Part shown: positions 52,005-60,771 of the stretch, piece after piece | Position numbering within the stretch: the stretch's first letter is position 1 | Layout of the letters: each line of letters starts with the position of its first letter | Position numbers and translations under genes: made by a program | Assembly (NCBI GenBank): GCA_964553615.1 | Contig: CAZKMA010000007.1 | Coordinates: 1-64,000, forward strand | Length of the DNA: 64,000 nt | Direction of reading: 5' to 3' | Origin: DATKUC01 sp964553615 | GTDB taxonomy: Bacteria > Spirochaetota > Spirochaetia > DSM-27196 > DATKUC01 | The notes under the pieces: generated by a model | What the model saw: the letters and a program-made list of their open reading frames with translations, nothing else | Database searches by the model: none | Told to the model about the DNA's origin: nothing

Positions 52005-53780
52005 GTGACGGTAGATCAGAAAATCGGCGCTCTGCGGAACGCCATGAAGGGCGCGGGGATTCATGCCTACGTCATTTCCGATGTGGATCCGCATCAGAGC
52101 GAATATGTTTCCGAGCGGTGGAAGACCCGGTCCTGGTTTTCCGGATTCCACGGCTCGGCCGGGACGGTTGTTGTCACCGCGGACACCGTCGGTCTGTGGA
52201 CAGATTCCCGGTACTACCTCGAGGCGGAGGAGGCGCTTTCCGGAACGGCCATCACTCTTTTTCGCGACGGCAGCCCCGGGGTTCCCTCGTACGCGGAATG
52301 GATTGCCGCACATCTCGAAGCGGGGCAGCACGTCGGGGTAGATGACGAAGTATTTTCCGTGACACTGTACCGCGCTCTCGCGAGTGCCTGCGCAAAGCGC
52401 GGTGTGGCAATCCGCCCGGGTGTGGAATTGTTCGCGGAGATCTGGGACGATCGCCCGGCCGCTCCGCTTGATCCGATATTCATTCATGATAGTCGCTTCA
52501 CCGGGCGCTCACGGGTCGAAAAAATCGCAGATCTGAGGCGGGCAATGGCGGGCAAGGGTATCGGTACCTGTGTGTTTCCCGCTCTCGATGATGTTGCGTG
52601 GTTGTTGAACATACGTGGGACAGACATCGAATATAATCCTGTAGCTCTCTGCTACGCGGCGGTCACCGCAAGGGCTGTGGTGCTGTTCATCCATCCTTCT
52701 AAGGTTCCTGACTTGGTACGATCTGCCTTGGTGGCCGACGGGATAGAGCTCCGTAATTACGATCAGGTGGAGTCATTCGTCCAATCTCTCGAGGGAGGAA
52801 CGCTTGCACTGGCTCCGGACAAGACCTCGTTCAAGCTGCTCAGCAGAGTTCCTGAACGCGTCCGTGTTTTGGAAGAGACCAGTCTTGTAACGACGCTGAA
52901 GGGTCGCAAGAGCCTGGTTGAGCAGGATCATCTTCGAGACACGATGATACGGGATGGGGTGGCCATGGAGCGGTTTCTGCACTGGATCGAAGGGCATGCG
53001 GCGACCGATCGCATCACCGAACTCTCCGCTTCCCGTAAGCTTGCGGAATTCCGTGCAAAGGACGAGCGGTTTGTGGGGGAGAGCTTCGAGACGATAGCCG
53101 GATTCGGTGCCCACGGCGCGATAATTCACTACGGGCCAACCGAAAAGAGCGATGTGCAGATTCTGGCTGAGGGCATGCTCCTGCTGGATTCAGGCGGCCA
53201 GTATCTGGACGGAACCACCGACATCACGCGCGTAGTCGCACTCGGCACTCCGGCAAAGCAGGCAGTACGCGACTATACAATGGTGCTCAAAGCGCATATA
53301 GCGCTCGCCACCATCCATTTCCCCGAGGGAACCGCGGGCCACCAGCTGGACTCGGTCGCGCGGTCGGTGCTCTGGCGTGAAGGGCTTTCCTATGCTCATG
53401 GTACCGGTCACGGAGTTGGGTATTTTCTCAACGTTCATGAAGGTCCCCAGCGAATCGGTTCGCAGCCGCAATCCGTGCCTCTGGAAATCGGCATGTACAC
53501 CTCAAACGAGCCGGGTGTCTATCGTGCCGGGGAGTACGGGATCAGAATTGAGAATCTCATGCTGGTCCAGGAGGCGGAGATGACTGATTTCGGCCGTTTC
53601 TTCCAGTTCGAAACCATTACGCTGTGCCATCTCGAACCATCACTCATCGATGCCGAGATCCTGAGCGACAGAGAATGTGCCTGGGTCAATGCGTATCAGG
53701 CACAAGTCTATGAAAAGATCGGGCCTCTTCTGGACGATGCCGAGCGTGAATGGCTCAGACGGAAGACCGAGCCGCTGTAG
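52005..53780 (+). CDS. Xaa-Pro aminopeptidase (M24B, aminopeptidase P, three-domain form)
   Basis: Cytosolic metallopeptidase releasing an N-terminal residue next to Pro, 591 residues. Two creatinase-like N-terminal domains (1-310) precede the pita-bread domain. Metal ligands are in LLLDSGGQYLDGTTDITR (two Asp), GTGHGVGYFLNVHEGP (His), TSNEPGVY (Glu) and IRIENLMLV (Glu). The length and double N-terminal domain match the eukaryote-like XPNPEP1 group rather than E. coli PepP. The start is a GTG with AAGGAGA about 5 nt upstream. Confidence 0.93.
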   Translation: MTVDQKIGALRNAMKGAGIHAYVISDVDPHQSEYVSERWKTRSWFSGFHGSAGTVVVTADTVGLWTDSRYYLEAEEALSGTAITLFRDGSPGVPSYAEWIAAHLEAGQHVGVDDEVFSVTLYRALASACAKRGVAIRPGVELFAEIWDDRPAAPLDPIFIHDSRFTGRSRVEKIADLRRAMAGKGIGTCVFPALDDVAWLLNIRGTDIEYNPVALCYAAVTARAVVLFIHPSKVPDLVRSALVADGIELRNYDQVESFVQSLEGGTLALAPDKTSFKLLSRVPERVRVLEETSLVTTLKGRKSLVEQDHLRDTMIRDGVAMERFLHWIEGHAATDRITELSASRKLAEFRAKDERFVGESFETIAGFGAHGAIIHYGPTEKSDVQILAEGMLLLDSGGQYLDGTTDITRVVALGTPAKQAVRDYTMVLKAHIALATIHFPEGTAGHQLDSVARSVLWREGLSYAHGTGHGVGYFLNVHEGPQRIGSQPQSVPLEIGMYTSNEPGVYRAGEYGIRIENLMLVQEAEMTDFGRFFQFETITLCHLEPSLIDAEILSDRECAWVNAYQAQVYEKIGPLLDDAEREWLRRKTEPL

Positions 53781-53810
53781 GACCCTCTATCCGGCGTGCT
53801 GTCCGGTGCG

Positions 53811-55967
53811 CTACCGCCCGTCGAACAGCATCTCCATGTATATTCCCGGGTTTTCATCCAGGAAATGCAGGAAATCGGAAGCGAGCATCCGATACAGCCG
53901 TGAATCCGCTTCGGCGCGGTATTCATGGAGGCAGGGGTTCCCCTCTCGGAGGTTCAGAACATCGCCGATTATGTCACCGCGCCGCATCTCGATTGGTTTC
54001 TGACTGCCTATTCGCCGGGACACCTTTCCTCCGATTAACAGGTACAGGTATTGCACCGTTTTCCCGGGTCGGGCAATGAGTTGCCCAGCCCGGGCGCGAA
54101 CCGGCGTAAGGATGAGTTCGAGTCCGGTAATCTGAGCGCTCGACAGACGCTGGAAGTACCGGTTCGACCGGATCACCGTCCAGCTTTCACCGTTTCGCAT
54201 TTTTGCAATTCGACGTATGCTGTCTTCGATCACCGTGTCCTGTATCAGGCGAAGAAAGTGCTGTTTGTCCAGGGAATAGGAGGTTACGCTCGTCGCGGCT
54301 ATAACGTCTGCACCCCGGAGTGTTCCCAGTACCAGAGAGGCCTCTCCGAAATACTCGTAGGTTCCGTAAATCTTGTCGGTCACGTCCTGAACGCCGCTTA
54401 TCGTGACATTGCCGGATACAACCACATAGAATTTGTCACCCGGGGTGTCTTTACGGATAATGAAGTCACCCCGGGAAAACTGCTCCTTCTTTACGTTGAG
54501 CAACAGATACTTGCTTTTCTTGAATGGAAGGTCGGTAAACAGATCGATCCGCGAAAACACGTCAAGAATGTGGAACGCGTCTTCGAACTCGTGCCGTTCG
54601 AAGTCGGGATAGACCGTGTTTCCGATGCCGAATTTCGCGAGGGTGAGCGATGTCTCTTTGGGAAAGTCCTTCTCTGCAATATGGTACACGGTAATCTTCT
54701 TCTGAACGGCTTCGGGCAGTGAGTTGAGGTAGGCAATCGGCGTGTGCAGTGGAGGAATGCCTGCCTCGTGGTAGATTATGTCCATGTCCCAGGGAAGGGT
54801 GGTCAGAAATTTCAGCCGCTTCCTGGAGATTGTTCCCTCTTCGTGCAGTTGGCCGAGTACCTTCGGATCTGCCATGTGATCCGAGGAGTAGAGAAACGTC
54901 TTGTCCCGATAGAGGAAATAGAAACCCATCGTCGGAATTGAATGTACCGAATAGTAGAAATTGAAGAGCCCGCCATGGATGTTGTACTGGACATTCATTT
55001 TCACCGGGCGGAAATCAAACATATTCATGAGTGTGCTTGCAGGAATCCTGGTGAGAGTCGAATACTTCGTAAGAAAGCTCTTCATGACCGTCGGAGTTGT
55101 ATAGACCGCAATTTTCGTCTCTTCAAGGATCTTCTGGAATGTACCGGCATCGTGATCTGCGTGGCAATGCGTGAGAATCACCGTGTCGATGAGCTTGGGA
55201 TTCACGTTGGAATCCCGGAGCCAGGAAGTTATGTTGACCGGTGGGTCGACCATAATGCCCATCATGTTCAACCAGATAATGAACCCGGAGGTATTCTGCG
55301 TGCAGTCGAATCCGTGGGACGGCCCAAGGCAGGTAATGCCGAACTCAGGGGGAATGAACGGCTCGGTGAGGGTCTTTCCCAGATCGTACTTGGCCTGAGA
55401 TTTCATCCTCCCCGGTATTTCGGCAATAGTCTTCCCGTTATCTACGACCCTGAATCCTTTGGATTCCGTCTGATAGATGTTTACGTTGCCAATATGTACT
55501 CCGCCGGCGCTGATTTCCCGAATATCGACAACGTCTTCGACTGACAATCCACCTCGAAAGTACTCCATCTCTCCCTTGATATTCGGAACGTGGTAGCCTT
55601 CGATTTTTTCGACTTCGGAAGCGACGTCGACCCGTTCGGGTCCAAGAAATGCTTCCTGAAAAACCGTCTTCAGATTGTCAACGTGGTCGGGATGAACGTA
55701 GACGACGACCTTCCGCTTCTTCAGGAAGAAGTTGTAGTACGTCGGGAATTCGATCTCTGCCATACTGATGCCATCGGAGGGGTCGAAATGGTCGAACGGG
55801 AGCACGAAAACCTGGGGAGTTCCGCCAGGCATCTCCATCGTGTCCTTTATGGTTTCCGGCGGAGAACCGAACTGAATTTGACCCTCCGAGGTCTCCACGA
55901 GAAAGCCACCCCGGGGAAGGGCCGTGACGTGGTCAGAGGCTGGAACAACCGGATTACTTTTTGCCAT
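53811..55967 (-). CDS. Metallo-beta-lactamase-fold protein with two C-terminal cyclic-nucleotide-binding domains
   Basis: A 718-residue modular protein. The first 190 residues are unassigned. A metallo-beta-lactamase domain follows, with the ligand motif THCHADHDAG (about 266-275), and FLYSSDHMADP plus IYHEAG downstream. Two cNMP-binding barrels then occur: one at about 470-585 with GDKFYVVVSGNVTISG and FGEASLVLGTLRGAD (Arg in the phosphate cassette), and a second at about 605-715 whose cassette is degenerate (GDIIGDVLNLREGNPC). It may be a hydrolase gated by cAMP or cGMP. GGAG precedes the ATG. Confidence 0.82.
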   Translation of the reverse strand: MAKSNPVVPASDHVTALPRGGFLVETSEGQIQFGSPPETIKDTMEMPGGTPQVFVLPFDHFDPSDGISMAEIEFPTYYNFFLKKRKVVVYVHPDHVDNLKTVFQEAFLGPERVDVASEVEKIEGYHVPNIKGEMEYFRGGLSVEDVVDIREISAGGVHIGNVNIYQTESKGFRVVDNGKTIAEIPGRMKSQAKYDLGKTLTEPFIPPEFGITCLGPSHGFDCTQNTSGFIIWLNMMGIMVDPPVNITSWLRDSNVNPKLIDTVILTHCHADHDAGTFQKILEETKIAVYTTPTVMKSFLTKYSTLTRIPASTLMNMFDFRPVKMNVQYNIHGGLFNFYYSVHSIPTMGFYFLYRDKTFLYSSDHMADPKVLGQLHEEGTISRKRLKFLTTLPWDMDIIYHEAGIPPLHTPIAYLNSLPEAVQKKITVYHIAEKDFPKETSLTLAKFGIGNTVYPDFERHEFEDAFHILDVFSRIDLFTDLPFKKSKYLLLNVKKEQFSRGDFIIRKDTPGDKFYVVVSGNVTISGVQDVTDKIYGTYEYFGEASLVLGTLRGADVIAATSVTSYSLDKQHFLRLIQDTVIEDSIRRIAKMRNGESWTVIRSNRYFQRLSSAQITGLELILTPVRARAGQLIARPGKTVQYLYLLIGGKVSRRIGSQKPIEMRRGDIIGDVLNLREGNPCLHEYRAEADSRLYRMLASDFLHFLDENPGIYMEMLFDGR

Positions 55968-55993
55968 GTTTCGTCTCCGTCTGCACTCGCACT

Positions 55994-56022
55994 ATATTAG
56001 TGGGGAATTCCGGAATTTGCAA
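55994..56022 (-). promoter_or_regulatory. Promoter with a 12-bp palindrome for the MBL/cNMP protein
   Basis: On the - strand TTGCAA (56022-56017) and TAATAT (55999-55994) are separated by 17 nt. A perfect 12-bp palindrome AATTCCGGAATT (56006-56017) lies in the spacer, touching the -35 box, which is a natural operator position. Confidence 0.6.
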
Positions 56023-56155
56023 ATCTCTTTCAAGGTGAATGGATACGGGCGTTCGATTCGAATGGAGATCGGGTGCTGGTTCCCGCGCAACACGGTTGCA
56101 CCGTGAGGAACGGCCGTGTAGACTTTTCCCATCCAGTTATGATAATGAACGGACC

Positions 56156-57190
56156 ATGATCGAAGCATCCCTCTATCAAATAATGCAGGGTTTCCCCACG
56201 GTTGTGCTTTTTTTGGTAGTGGCGGTTACCATTGTGATTCTCGGAAAGGGCGCGGATGTCCTCGTGGACGAGGCGGTTGCACTCTCCTCGCAATGGGGTG
56301 TGCCGAAGATGCTGATTGGCGCAACAATAGTCAGCCTGGGAACCACCTTGCCTGAAACCGCTGTGTCGGTGTTTGCAGCCCTTGCCGGTACTCCGGGTCT
56401 TGCACTCGGGAATGCCGTTGGCTCGATCATTGCTGATACGGGTTTGATCCTGGGGATAGCCACACTCATTTCTCCGCTCGGACTGAACCGACAGGTTGTT
56501 AATCGGCAGGGATGGATTCAGCTCGGCGCGGGTGTCCTGCTGGTCGTTGTCAGTGTGCTTTTCACGCCGTCAGCAGACATCCTCCGTACCGGAGGACGTA
56601 TTCCGCAGTTTGTCGGTTGGATCTTTCTCGGACTTCTGGTCGTGTACATTCTCGTTTCGATTCGATGGGCCAGGAACGGCGTTATCTCGGAAGATGTGGT
56701 TCGAACTCCGATGCAGCGGGGAATGGCAATAACGGTGATGTTATTGCTGTTGGGAATACTCATGGTCGTTGGAGCCTCCGAAGTTCTGATCCCTGCTGTC
56801 CGTGAAATCGCCACCCGGCTGAAGATTCCGGAAAGCGTAATCGGCGCAACGATCGTCGCTTTCGGTACTTCGCTCCCCGAGCTCGTGACGGCAGTAACCT
56901 CTGCGCGCCGCGGGCATGGCGATCTGGCCGTCGGAAACATCATTGGCGCGGATATTCTCAATGTTCTCTTCGTGGTGGGGTCAGCCGCGTCCGTAACGCG
57001 GGGGGGACTCGTCGTCCATCCGAACTTCTATTTCGTTCTCTTTCCGATTATGCTCGCGGTACTGATAGTCTTCCGGATCGGAATAATGGCATCACGGGAA
57101 TCGATGAAACGGCCGTTCGGTGCGGTGCTTCTTATCCTTTACATCGTTGCCACGATTGTCAGCTATCTCATGGACGCTGTCCTGAAATAA
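56156..57190 (+). CDS. Calcium/sodium antiporter (CaCA family, YrbG-like)
   Basis: Membrane cation exchanger of 344 residues with two homologous halves. The alpha-repeat signatures are GATIVSLGTTLPETAVSV with GSIIADTGLILG in the first half, and GATIVAFGTSLPELVTAV with GNIIGADILNVLFV in the second. Acidic residues in both are the transport site. About 10 membrane helices. The ATG at 56156 is the nearest start giving a full first helix; the 39 codons upstream lie in the divergent region. The next gene starts 9 nt after its stop. Confidence 0.91.
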   Translation: MIEASLYQIMQGFPTVVLFLVVAVTIVILGKGADVLVDEAVALSSQWGVPKMLIGATIVSLGTTLPETAVSVFAALAGTPGLALGNAVGSIIADTGLILGIATLISPLGLNRQVVNRQGWIQLGAGVLLVVVSVLFTPSADILRTGGRIPQFVGWIFLGLLVVYILVSIRWARNGVISEDVVRTPMQRGMAITVMLLLLGILMVVGASEVLIPAVREIATRLKIPESVIGATIVAFGTSLPELVTAVTSARRGHGDLAVGNIIGADILNVLFVVGSAASVTRGGLVVHPNFYFVLFPIMLAVLIVFRIGIMASRESMKRPFGAVLLILYIVATIVSYLMDAVLK

Positions 57191-57199
57191 GGAGGATGT

Positions 57200-58156
57200 A
57201 TGAATACTATCGTAATAGGCGGCACGGGTCATGTGGGGACATACCTTGTTCCGCGTCTCGTAGAGGCGGGACATCAGGTCACCTGTGTATCCCGCAACGC
57301 ACGCCAGCCATATTCGCCGCACCCCGCGTGGTCTCGCGTGAAGATGGTTACCCTCGACCGCACGGCTCTGGAGGCGGAAGGCAAGTTCGGACCGGCAATT
57401 GCAGATCTGAATCCTGATGTGGTGGTCGACATGATCTGTTTCAACCGCAGTAGCGGCGAGCAGCTGGTGGAGTCGCTTCGCGACCACGTTCAGCATCTTC
57501 TGGTGTGTGGTACCATCTGGATCCATGGCGCAAGCGTTGCGGTCCCCACTGCGGAGGGCGAAAACCTTGATGCGTTCGGCGACTACGGGGTGAACAAGCT
57601 CGAACTTACGCGTTATCTCCTGGACGAGTCACGTCGAAGCGGGCTTCCTGCTACCATCATCCACCCGGGGCACATAGTGGGGCCGGGTTGGTATCCGATC
57701 AATCCAATGGGGAACTGGAATCCGCTCATTTTCACCCGTCTTGCGCGCGGTGAGGAACTTGCGTATCCGACGATGGGGCTGGAGACCGTTCATCATGTTC
57801 ACGCGGATGACGTGGCACGGATGTTTATTTCAGCAATCGAGAGATTCTCGATTGCCGCCGGGGAAGACTTCCACTGTGTATCGGATGCCGCTCTTACTCT
57901 CCGAGGATACGCCCAGGCGGCTGCAGCCTGGTTCGGCAAAAACGCGCGATTCAGCTTTCGAGCTCCGGATGAAGTCTGGACAAACGGTCTCACCGATGAC
58001 GATGTCCGTGCGAGCTGGGACCACATTTCTCGTAGCCCGAATTCCAGCATGCAGAAGGCACGCGAGGTTCTCGGTTTCAGGCCGAGGTACAGTTCCCTGG
58101 AGGCAACATACGAGTCTGTTCAGTGGCTCCTGGCCCGGAATAAAATCGACCGCTGA
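57200..58156 (+). CDS. NAD-dependent epimerase/dehydratase family protein
   Basis: SDR-type nucleotide-sugar or isoflavone-reductase-like protein, 318 residues. NAD motif TIVIGGTGHVGTYLVPRLVE; VVDMICFN; and DYGVNKLELTRYLL with the intact YxxxK pair. IHPGHIVGPGWYPINP is typical of the extended SDR substrate region. AAGGAGG lies just before the ATG. It is 9 nt after the antiporter gene, but a functional link is not obvious. The substrate is unknown. Convergent with serC (5-nt gap). Confidence 0.85.
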   Translation: MNTIVIGGTGHVGTYLVPRLVEAGHQVTCVSRNARQPYSPHPAWSRVKMVTLDRTALEAEGKFGPAIADLNPDVVVDMICFNRSSGEQLVESLRDHVQHLLVCGTIWIHGASVAVPTAEGENLDAFGDYGVNKLELTRYLLDESRRSGLPATIIHPGHIVGPGWYPINPMGNWNPLIFTRLARGEELAYPTMGLETVHHVHADDVARMFISAIERFSIAAGEDFHCVSDAALTLRGYAQAAAAWFGKNARFSFRAPDEVWTNGLTDDDVRASWDHISRSPNSSMQKAREVLGFRPRYSSLEATYESVQWLLARNKIDR

Positions 58157-58161
58157 TCCGA

Positions 58162-59247
58162 CTATCGGTGACCTGCAGCAAATTCCCTCATGAGAGTGGA
58201 GAGCTGCTGCGCACCCTCGATCGGCATCGCGTTGTACAGAGATGCCCGGCACCCACCAACGCTGCGATGCCCGGCGAGCCCAAGCATCCGGGCGTCGGCA
58301 GCATTTTTCAGGAACTCCTTTTCCAGTTCTTCGGTCGGCAAACGGAATACAACGTTCATATCGGAACGGTACCGCTTGTCGACCGGGCTCGAGTAAAATC
58401 CGTTGCTTGAATCGATCGTTTCGTACACCACGGCCGCCTTCATCCGATTCCGCTCGGCAACAGCGGCCATGCCTCCCTGTTCCTTTGTCCATTTCAGAAC
58501 GAGACCGGTCGCGTATACCGAGAAGACCGGAGGGGTATTGTAGAGCGAGTTGGCCTCGGCATGGGTGCGATAGCTCAGATACGCAGGGAGATCTGGCTTT
58601 GCCATTTCGAGTACGTCCTCGCGAATAATTACAACCGTCAGCCCGGCAGGTCCGATATTCTTCTGCGCGCCTGCATAGATGAGGCCGAACCGTGCAACGT
58701 CGATGGGCCGACTCAGGATGTCACTTGACATATCGGCAATGAGCGGGACCGTTCCGGTGTCGGGAAACTCTTTCCACTGTAATCCGCCAATCGTCTCGTT
58801 TGTGGTTATGTGCACATAGCGCGATCCCGTGGATGGCGCAATTTGATGGACGTCCGGCAGGGTTGCATAGTTGACTTCAGCACCATCGAAGAGGACATTC
58901 ACTTTGCCGATCTTCTTCGCATCCGACATCGCCTTCCTTGCCCAGGCGCCGCTTACGACCAGATCGCATATCGAACCGTTGTCCAGAAAGTTCATCGGCA
59001 CCATCGAGAACTGCAGCGTGGCGCCGCCTGCCAGAAGGAGCACATGGTATTCGGGGGGAATCGTCATGAGTTCGCGCAGGTCACTCACCACTTCGTTGTG
59101 AACAGCTTCATATGCGGCGCTTCGGTGACTGGTCTCGACTATCGACAATCCCATGTCCTGGTAGTCGACTATCTCGTTGCGAATTCGTTCGAGAACAGGG
59201 AGGGGCAGAGTCGATGGTCCCGCGTAGAAATTGACGGCTCTTGTCAT
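58162..59247 (-). CDS. serC: Phosphoserine aminotransferase
   Basis: PLP enzyme of serine synthesis, 361 residues. The N terminus NFYAGPSTLPLPVLERIRNE is typical; LLLAGGATLQFSMVPMNFL binds the phosphate of PLP; FGLIYAGAQKNIGPAGLTVV holds the PLP Lys. The C terminus VGGCRASLYNAMPIEGAQQL is conserved. serA and serB are not in this window. GGGAG precedes the ATG. A TTGATT/TAAGGT pair with 17-nt spacing just upstream on the - strand is a weak candidate promoter. Confidence 0.96.
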   Translation of the reverse strand: MTRAVNFYAGPSTLPLPVLERIRNEIVDYQDMGLSIVETSHRSAAYEAVHNEVVSDLRELMTIPPEYHVLLLAGGATLQFSMVPMNFLDNGSICDLVVSGAWARKAMSDAKKIGKVNVLFDGAEVNYATLPDVHQIAPSTGSRYVHITTNETIGGLQWKEFPDTGTVPLIADMSSDILSRPIDVARFGLIYAGAQKNIGPAGLTVVIIREDVLEMAKPDLPAYLSYRTHAEANSLYNTPPVFSVYATGLVLKWTKEQGGMAAVAERNRMKAAVVYETIDSSNGFYSSPVDKRYRSDMNVVFRLPTEELEKEFLKNAADARMLGLAGHRSVGGCRASLYNAMPIEGAQQLSTLMREFAAGHR

Positions 59248-59319
59248 ATTATGACTCCCGTGGAAACCTTAGTGCTTTTTCATGGAGGAATCAAGCTGCT
59301 AAGGGCCGGCTTCGGGCTT

Positions 59320-59347
59320 TTGACAATACTCGCGCAGACGCTATAAT
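59320..59347 (+). promoter_or_regulatory. Consensus promoter of the lipase gene
   Basis: TTGACA (59320-59325) and TATAAT (59342-59347), both perfect sigma-70 hexamers, spaced by 16 nt. Transcription would begin near 59354, at or just before an AAGGGGG ribosome-binding sequence, giving a leader of only about 12-15 nt. Confidence 0.75.
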
Positions 59348-59367
59348 GACCGCAAGGGGGATAGCTT

Positions 59368-60318
59368 ACGGACCATCGCGATTTTACCTACCGGACAAAA
59401 GACAGACAGGAAATTCATGCCACCGAATGGCTCTCCGAACATGGGGAGAAACCGAAGGCTATCGTTCAAATCCTTCATGGAATGGCCGAGCACCGGAAGC
59501 GCTACACTCATTTTGCGCGATATCTGGTAGATGCCGGATATTCGGTGTACGCAGAAGACCACCGAGGGCACGGAGATACAGCCGGCACATTGAATACTGC
59601 CGGATTTTTCGCCGAGCATGACGGATGGGATCATGTGCTGGAGGATATTCATCAGCTCACAACTATAGCGCGGGAGGCGCACCCGGGTCTTCCTGTTTTC
59701 ATTTTCGGTCACAGCATGGGCAGTACCCTGGCAAGAGATTATGCGTCCCGGTACGGGAAGAGCCTGTCCGGCCTTATTCTTTCGGGGGCCGTAGGGAACC
59801 CGGGACCCGCGCTCAACTTCGGGATCTGGCTTGCCCGGCGGCAGACGAAGACAGCCGGTCCGCGATCTCAGAGCTTCAGACTGGATAAGCTTACGTTCGG
59901 CCGATTCAATCAGGCATTCAAGACGGCATCCACGAAGTTCGACTGGTTGTCGCGAGACGACCGCGAGGTGGCGGGCTACATTGCGGATCCGTACTGCGGA
60001 TCCGTTTTCACGGCAGGATTTTTCCTTGATTTCTTCACCGGAATCCGGCAGGTATTTCGCCGGGAGACCATTGATGCGACACCTCCCGAACTGCCGATCC
60101 TGTTTCTCTCGGGCCAATGCGATCCGGTCGGCAATTTCGGTCGTGGGGTTCACTCGTCGGCTCGCGGCTACCGGCGGGCCGGAATAGCCGAGGTCACGGT
60201 GAAACTCTATCCCGATGCCCGGCATGAGATGCTGCACGAGCTGAACAAGACTGAAGCGTATGGGGATATCGTTGCCTGGCTGGAAGAGCACATGAAATCC
60301 GTTGAAGCGGCAGAATAA
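59368..60318 (+). CDS. Alpha/beta hydrolase (monoacylglycerol lipase-like) with a non-canonical start
   Basis: Serine hydrolase of the lysophospholipase/monoglyceride lipase group. Conserved protein sequence begins RDFTYRTKDRQEIHATEWLS and continues VQILHGMAEHRKRY (oxyanion region), GHGDTAG, VFIFGHSMGSTLARDYASR (nucleophile Ser near 116), LFLSGQCDPVG (Asp) and YPDARHEML (His). No ATG, GTG or TTG lies in frame before this conserved N terminus; a stop occurs at 59362-59364. The ACG at 59368 is 7 nt after AAGGGGG and could be the start. The first ATG (59482) would delete the lid and first strands. About 316 residues from ACG. Confidence 0.72.
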   Translation, partial: TDHRDFTYRTKDRQEIHATEWLSEHGEKPKAIVQILHGMAEHRKRYTHFARYLVDAGYSVYAEDHRGHGDTAGTLNTAGFFAEHDGWDHVLEDIHQLTTIAREAHPGLPVFIFGHSMGSTLARDYASRYGKSLSGLILSGAVGNPGPALNFGIWLARRQTKTAGPRSQSFRLDKLTFGRFNQAFKTASTKFDWLSRDDREVAGYIADPYCGSVFTAGFFLDFFTGIRQVFRRETIDATPPELPILFLSGQCDPVGNFGRGVHSSARGYRRAGIAEVTVKLYPDARHEMLHELNKTEAYGDIVAWLEEHMKSVEAAE

Positions 60319-60324
60319 GCACTA

Positions 60325-60353
60325 TTGACTAATTTGAATATAGTAATTATTAT
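60325..60353 (+). promoter_or_regulatory. Promoter of the DUF2892 gene
   Basis: TTGACT (60325-60330) and TATTAT (60348-60353), 17-nt spacing, immediately after the lipase stop in a strongly AT-rich stretch. Confidence 0.6.
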
Positions 60354-60414
60354 ATACTAGTACTGTACGGCGGAATACCAGAATAGTTATCCGCTGTCGG
60401 GACAGGAGGTTCGA

Positions 60415-60615
60415 ATGACAAAGAATATGGGTCTCGTAGATAGGATCATCCGTGTGATTTTTGCGGTGGTTGTGCTTGTACTCATCATTGCCGGCCAGCT
60501 CAGCACTGTCGCGGCAATAATCCTCGGAATACTTGGGCTTGTGTTCCTCGTAACGGCACTCGTGGGCACATGTCCGCTCTACCTTCCCTTCAAGATCTCG
60601 ACCCGCAAGAGCTGA
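60415..60615 (+). CDS. DUF2892 (YgaP-like) small membrane protein
   Basis: A 66-residue membrane protein with two helices: IIRVIFAVVVLVLIIAGQL and VAAIILGILGLVFLVTALVG. The DUF2892 hallmarks are the N-terminal MGLVDRIIRVIFA and the closing GTCPLYLPF. AGGAGG precedes the ATG. Function unknown; YgaP relatives pair this domain with a rhodanese, but none is fused here. It has its own promoter. Confidence 0.88.
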   Translation: MTKNMGLVDRIIRVIFAVVVLVLIIAGQLSTVAAIILGILGLVFLVTALVGTCPLYLPFKISTRKS

Positions 60616-60771
60616 TTCACTCGTTTACCGCACAATGGATGCGCCCCCGACAGGCTGACGGAGATCCGATAAGGGTCGACGAAAGCGCGTCGGCCGGCGC
60701 GCCCGTCATTCCTTTCCTTTCGAATCCGATGTGGTAGTATAGACTTAACACGGGCCGATTCGGAGGTCGGA

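Noticed and set aside
60405..60425. GGTTCGAAT sequence resembling a tRNA T-loop
   Set aside because: No matching acceptor, D or anticodon stems; it is the RBS region of the DUF2892 gene.
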